Below are positions 7,061 to 9,033 of a stretch of DNA of 9,033 nucleotides, piece after piece; positions within the stretch are counted from its first letter, which is position 1, and each line of letters starts with the position of its first letter. The stretch covers positions 1-9,033 of the forward strand of contig CALZMS010000026.1 of assembly GCA_945788595.1 (NCBI GenBank), read 5' to 3'. The DNA is from an uncultured Lachnospiraceae bacterium. Lineage in GTDB: Bacteria; Bacillota; Clostridia; Lachnospirales; Lachnospiraceae. The position numbers and the translations under genes are program-made. The notes under the pieces were generated by a model, which saw only the letters and a list, made by a program, of their open reading frames with translations, was not told where the DNA came from and made no database searches.

Positions 7061-7203
7061 GGACGATAATGCCAGTCCAAAAAGACCACGATCCTGAAGT
7101 GAGGCTGTGAAGAAGTGGGAAGTCTTTCTTACTGTGTCTGGATAGCTGCCCGAATTTCCGGGCGGTACTTAAAACTGTAATCACACTGAGGAGGAAATAA
7201 AGT
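7061..7203 (+). other. Structured 5' leader of the radical SAM gene
   Basis: Several helices can be drawn. TGGAC (7060-7064) pairs with GTCCA (7075-7079). AAAGAC (7081-7086) pairs with GTCTTT (7122-7127), with CAC (7087-7089) against GTG (7115-7117) inside it. GCCCG (7148-7152) pairs with CGGGC (7159-7163). The AGGAGG ribosome site is at 7189-7194, 9 bases before the ATG. I do not recognise a known riboswitch class and see no terminator in this stretch, so any control would be at translation. It may be only an ordinary leader. Confidence 0.35.
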
Positions 7204-8439
7204 ATGGGTAATATGACGCATGCAGCCGGCAGAATGGCTGCCTCAAAAGCAATTGATGTAGTGCTGAAGAAAGTGGATAAAGACCGGGAAAACGGCATGC
7301 TCAAGCTGGTGGATTTTGTCCAGAACTATATGAGTGACGAAAAGGTGGACGTGAATTTTGACAGCGTCCGGGATATCCTTTCCGATGAAAATTCCGCTTT
7401 CAGCCAGTATCTGAATAAGGTCATGGATGAACTGGATCCCCATGTGGTCAAAACCATGTTGCTGAATCTGGGCTTTGAGGCTTTCCTGCATGGTACCAAG
7501 ACCATTCGAAAAATGCGCGAGACACACCATTGCAATATCCCGTGGCTGATTCTGATGGATCCTACCAGTGCCTGCAACCTGCACTGCACCGGCTGCTGGG
7601 CGGCGGAGTATGGCAATAAGCTGAACCTGACTTATGAGGAACTGTCGGATGTGATCAAACAGGGTAAAGCACTGGGCGTATATTTTTATATGTTTACCGG
7701 CGGCGAGCCTCTGGTGCGTAAAAAAGATCTGATCCGCCTCTGTGAAGAGCACAATGACTGTGCCTTCTTGGCTTTCACCAACAGTACGCTGGTGGACGAG
7801 GACTTCTGCCAGGAGATGAAGCGTGTGGGCAATCTGGCTTTGGCCATCAGCCTGGAGGGATCTCCCGAAGTCAATGATCTGCGCCGCGGCGAGGGCGTAT
7901 ACAATAAGGTCATGCATGCCATGGATCTGTTAAAGGAAAACGGTCTGATCTTCGGTACATCCATCTGCTATACCTCCAAAAACTGTGAGTCCGTGACCAG
8001 TAAGGAATTTGTTAAGCTCATGGTGGAAAAGGGATGCCGCTTTGCCATGTATTTCCACTACATGCCGGTGGGCAATGATGCTTCCACAGAGCTTTTGCTG
8101 ACGCCGGAGCAGAGAATATACGTAAAGGACCGTGTGCGTGAGATCCGCCGCCTCAAAGACGGAGAGGGTCTGTTCACCATGGACTTCCAGAACGACGGAG
8201 AGTTTGTGGGCGGCTGTATCGCCGGCGGCAGGAACTATTTCCATATCAATGCCAACGGTGACGCGGAGCCCTGTGTATTTATTCACTATTCCGACGCCAA
8301 TATCCGTACCCATTCGCTGTTGGAGATTCTGAAATCCCCGCTGTTCATGGCCTACCATGACGGTCAGCCCTTCAATGAATCATCTGCGTCCCTGCCCGAT
8401 GCTGGAGAATCCCGAGTATCTGCAGAAGATGGTGGCTGA
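7204..8439 (+). CDS. Radical SAM enzyme, C-terminus changed by a frameshift
   Basis: A 411-residue open frame starting at the ATG with AGGAGG 9 bases upstream. Residues 1-110 form a largely helical N-terminal region with no recognised motif. The radical SAM core follows: the cluster motif CNLHCTGC at 124-131 (Cys124, Cys128, Cys131) binds the [4Fe-4S] that cleaves SAM, and 'TGGEP' at 165-169 is the SAM-binding GGE motif. Cys338 ('GGCIAGG') and Cys357 ('EPCVF') resemble the start of a SPASM-like auxiliary cluster domain. After Asn391 the frame turns into a Ser/Ala-rich tail of about 20 residues with no family look and stops at 8439, while the expected continuation lies in the next frame to 8596. 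The family-length product would be about 463 residues. The substrate is unknown; no precursor peptide gene is visible nearby. The product may be non-functional if the shift is real. Confidence 0.85.
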   Translation: MGNMTHAAGRMAASKAIDVVLKKVDKDRENGMLKLVDFVQNYMSDEKVDVNFDSVRDILSDENSAFSQYLNKVMDELDPHVVKTMLLNLGFEAFLHGTKTIRKMRETHHCNIPWLILMDPTSACNLHCTGCWAAEYGNKLNLTYEELSDVIKQGKALGVYFYMFTGGEPLVRKKDLIRLCEEHNDCAFLAFTNSTLVDEDFCQEMKRVGNLALAISLEGSPEVNDLRRGEGVYNKVMHAMDLLKENGLIFGTSICYTSKNCESVTSKEFVKLMVEKGCRFAMYFHYMPVGNDASTELLLTPEQRIYVKDRVREIRRLKDGEGLFTMDFQNDGEFVGGCIAGGRNYFHINANGDAEPCVFIHYSDANIRTHSLLEILKSPLFMAYHDGQPFNESSASLPDAGESRVSAEDGG

Positions 8440-8596
8440 GACCGGCGCGAAATCTACGGATATGCAGTCACCGGAAAGCGCAGAGCATCTGTGCGCGAAA
8501 TGCGAAGAGTATGCCAGAAAGTGGAAGCTCTGCGCGGATGAGATCTGGAATGGGGCGGAGCATAAGAAGCCGTCTTATGAGAATTACAGGAAATAA
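8378..8596 (+). pseudogene. Out-of-frame 3' continuation of the radical SAM gene
   Basis: From 8378 the frame one base later reads 'NHLRPCPMLENPEYLQKMV' and continues to the TAA at 8594-8596 for 72 codons. It has a coherent family-like C-terminus with a Cys in 'RPCPML' (8393), a CAKC pair (8492-8503) and a further Cys in 'KLCADE'. These complete the cysteine set begun by Cys338 and Cys357 upstream. No ribosome site suits independent translation, and the intrinsic terminator follows directly after the TAA, as for a true gene end. The shift lies in TTCAATGAATCAT (8371-8383); one extra base or two missing bases would explain it. It could be a genuine mutation, a sequencing or assembly error, or, least likely, programmed +1 frameshifting. 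Confidence 0.75.
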
Positions 8597-8604
8597 AGGA
8601 AAAG

Positions 8605-8637
8605 CACCGCAGACTCTTATCAGTCTGCGGTGTTTTT
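8605..8637. terminator. Strong intrinsic terminator, probably bidirectional
   Basis: CACCGCAGACT (8605-8615) and AGTCTGCGGTG (8622-8632) form a perfect 11-bp stem around a 6-base loop, followed by TTTTT (8633-8637). It lies 8 bases after the TAA of the displaced radical SAM end. The A-rich left flank reads as CTTTTCCTTTATTT on the minus strand, so it could also end the convergent tRNA transcript. Confidence 0.9.
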
Positions 8638-8650
8638 GGCAATAAAAAAA

Positions 8651-8724
8651 TCGAAGTGACAGGATTTGAACCTGCGACCTCTGCGTCCCGAACGCAGCGC
8701 TCTACCAAACTGAGCCACACTTCG
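8651..8724 (-). tRNA. tRNA-Pro (anticodon CGG), promoter-distal copy
   Basis: Read on the minus strand, the 74-base gene folds as a full cloverleaf. The acceptor stem is CGAAGTG/CACTTCG (7 perfect pairs) with discriminator A; the D arm contains GGCTCAGTTTGGTAGAGC; the anticodon stem is CTGCG/CGCAG with loop TTCGGGA. The anticodon CGG (complement of 8688-8690) reads CCG proline codons. The T arm carries GGTTCAAATCC. No CCA is encoded; a run of T's follows the 3' end, so CCA must be added by nucleotidyltransferase. This copy is identical to the one at 8774-8847, 49 bases upstream in transcription. Confidence 0.95.
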
Positions 8725-8773
8725 ATGTTATGTGTTGTTAAATTTAATTTTCAATGATTTTGACAGTAAAAAA

Positions 8774-8847
8774 TCGAAGTGACAGGATTTGAACCTGCGA
8801 CCTCTGCGTCCCGAACGCAGCGCTCTACCAAACTGAGCCACACTTCG
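8774..8847 (-). tRNA. tRNA-Pro (anticodon CGG), promoter-proximal copy
   Basis: All 74 bases are identical to the tRNA gene at 8651-8724, with the anticodon CGG complementing 8811-8813. The 5' end lies about 23 bases downstream of the predicted transcription start of the consensus minus-strand promoter at 8877-8905. The two copies are therefore probably co-transcribed as a dimeric precursor and cut apart by RNase P and 3' processing enzymes. As in the other copy, no CCA is encoded and T's follow the 3' end. Confidence 0.95.
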
Positions 8848-8876
8848 ATAGTTTTTGTTGCTTCACAACAATAGAT

Positions 8877-8905
8877 ATTATATCTGGGGATATTCGGTTT
8901 GTCAA
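8877..8905 (-). promoter_or_regulatory. Consensus sigma-A promoter for the tandem tRNA-Pro genes
   Basis: On the minus strand, a perfect TTGACA (complement of 8900-8905) and a perfect TATAAT (complement of 8877-8882) are separated by exactly 17 bases. The start is predicted near 8870, about 23 bases before the first tRNA. AT-rich sequence with A and T runs upstream (8908-8925) resembles an UP element. This is the strongest promoter in the window, as expected for stable RNA. Confidence 0.85.
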
Positions 8906-8961
8906 TGACTTTTTTGAAAAAATGTGTAGATTTTGTGGGATTTTTGTGGGGACGGACGTTT

Positions 8962-9010
8962 AAAAAGGCGCAGCCTCTGTGTATGCATAACCCTCGTGCT
9001 CCCGCTGCGC
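8962..9010 (-). terminator. Possible terminator of a minus-strand gene beyond the right edge
   Basis: On the minus strand, GCGCAGC (complement of 9004-9010) can pair with GCTGCGC (complement of 8968-8974) across a 29-base loop, directly followed by CTTTTTA. A shorter alternative is AGGC-TGC-GCCT before the same T-run. Either would end a transcript coming from the right, ahead of the tRNA promoter. The long loop lowers confidence. The last 25 bases (GCTCG/CGAGC at 9009-9021) are also GC-rich and self-complementary; no gene is recognised in them. Confidence 0.4.
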
Positions 9011-9033
9011 TCGCTCCGAGCCTGTAGTCTCGG

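Noticed and set aside
8375..8389. Programmed +1 frameshift site
   Set aside because: There is no slippery codon followed by a stop as in prfB, and the zero frame runs on for about 20 codons before stopping; mutation or sequence error is simpler.
548..8596. Selenocysteine (in-frame TGA) in the genes linked to selenium metabolism
   Set aside because: The visible frames have no internal TGA at a conserved Cys position; the YqeB and YqeC stops are normal gene ends.
8651..8847. Repeat pair with a short spacer considered as a CRISPR-like array
   Set aside because: Each unit folds as a complete tRNA-Pro cloverleaf, there are only two copies, and no cas gene is near.
8640..8850. tRNA genes considered as an integration (att) site for a mobile element
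   Set aside because: No integrase, transposase, or partial tRNA 3'-end repeat is seen; the copies are full length and identical.

Overview
The window reads like a chromosomal segment of a gut-type anaerobic Firmicute, most likely a Lachnospiraceae/Clostridia member. The basis is protein style only: a VanR/VanS-like two-component pair with the 'DIKTPLTSI' H-box wording, purine-rich AGGAGG/AAGGGGG ribosome sites, moderate G+C genes separated by AT-rich spacers, and tRNA genes without an encoded CCA. No taxonomic marker gene is present, so this is an inference.

Layout, left to right. (1) Bases 1-1885: the 3' part of yqeC and a translationally coupled yqeB, the accessory genes of selenium-dependent molybdenum hydroxylases. 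The yqeB product is fused to a MobA/MocA-like nucleotidyltransferase domain, so two usually separate maturation proteins are one polypeptide. (2) Bases 1886-2225: a 340-base spacer with an intrinsic terminator, a good sigma-A promoter and a 9-bp inverted repeat in the leader. (3) Bases 2226-3839: a beta-CASP metallo-beta-lactamase-fold ribonuclease with all expected metal-ligand motifs. (4) Bases 4020-6937: an OmpR/VanR-type response regulator overlapping by 4 bases a large six-TM sensor kinase. The regulator keeps every phosphorylation residue, but the kinase has Asn in place of the phospho-accepting His while keeping the ATP-binding residues and the D-x-x-T phosphatase pair. Its extracytoplasmic domain carries an acidic 63-bp in-frame tandem repeat. 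(5) Bases 6938-7203: terminator, promoter and a roughly 140-base structured leader. (6) Bases 7204-8596: a radical SAM enzyme whose last ~72 codons lie in another frame, so three or more C-terminal cysteines are cut off. (7) Bases 8605-9033: a strong terminator, two identical minus-strand tRNA-Pro(CGG) genes driven by a perfect consensus promoter, and a probable terminator for a minus-strand gene beyond the right edge.

These units look independently transcribed, with separate promoters and terminators. I do not see a single multi-gene system tying them together. The most unusual points are the His-to-Asn sensor kinase beside an intact regulator, the frameshifted radical SAM gene, and the YqeB-nucleotidyltransferase fusion.
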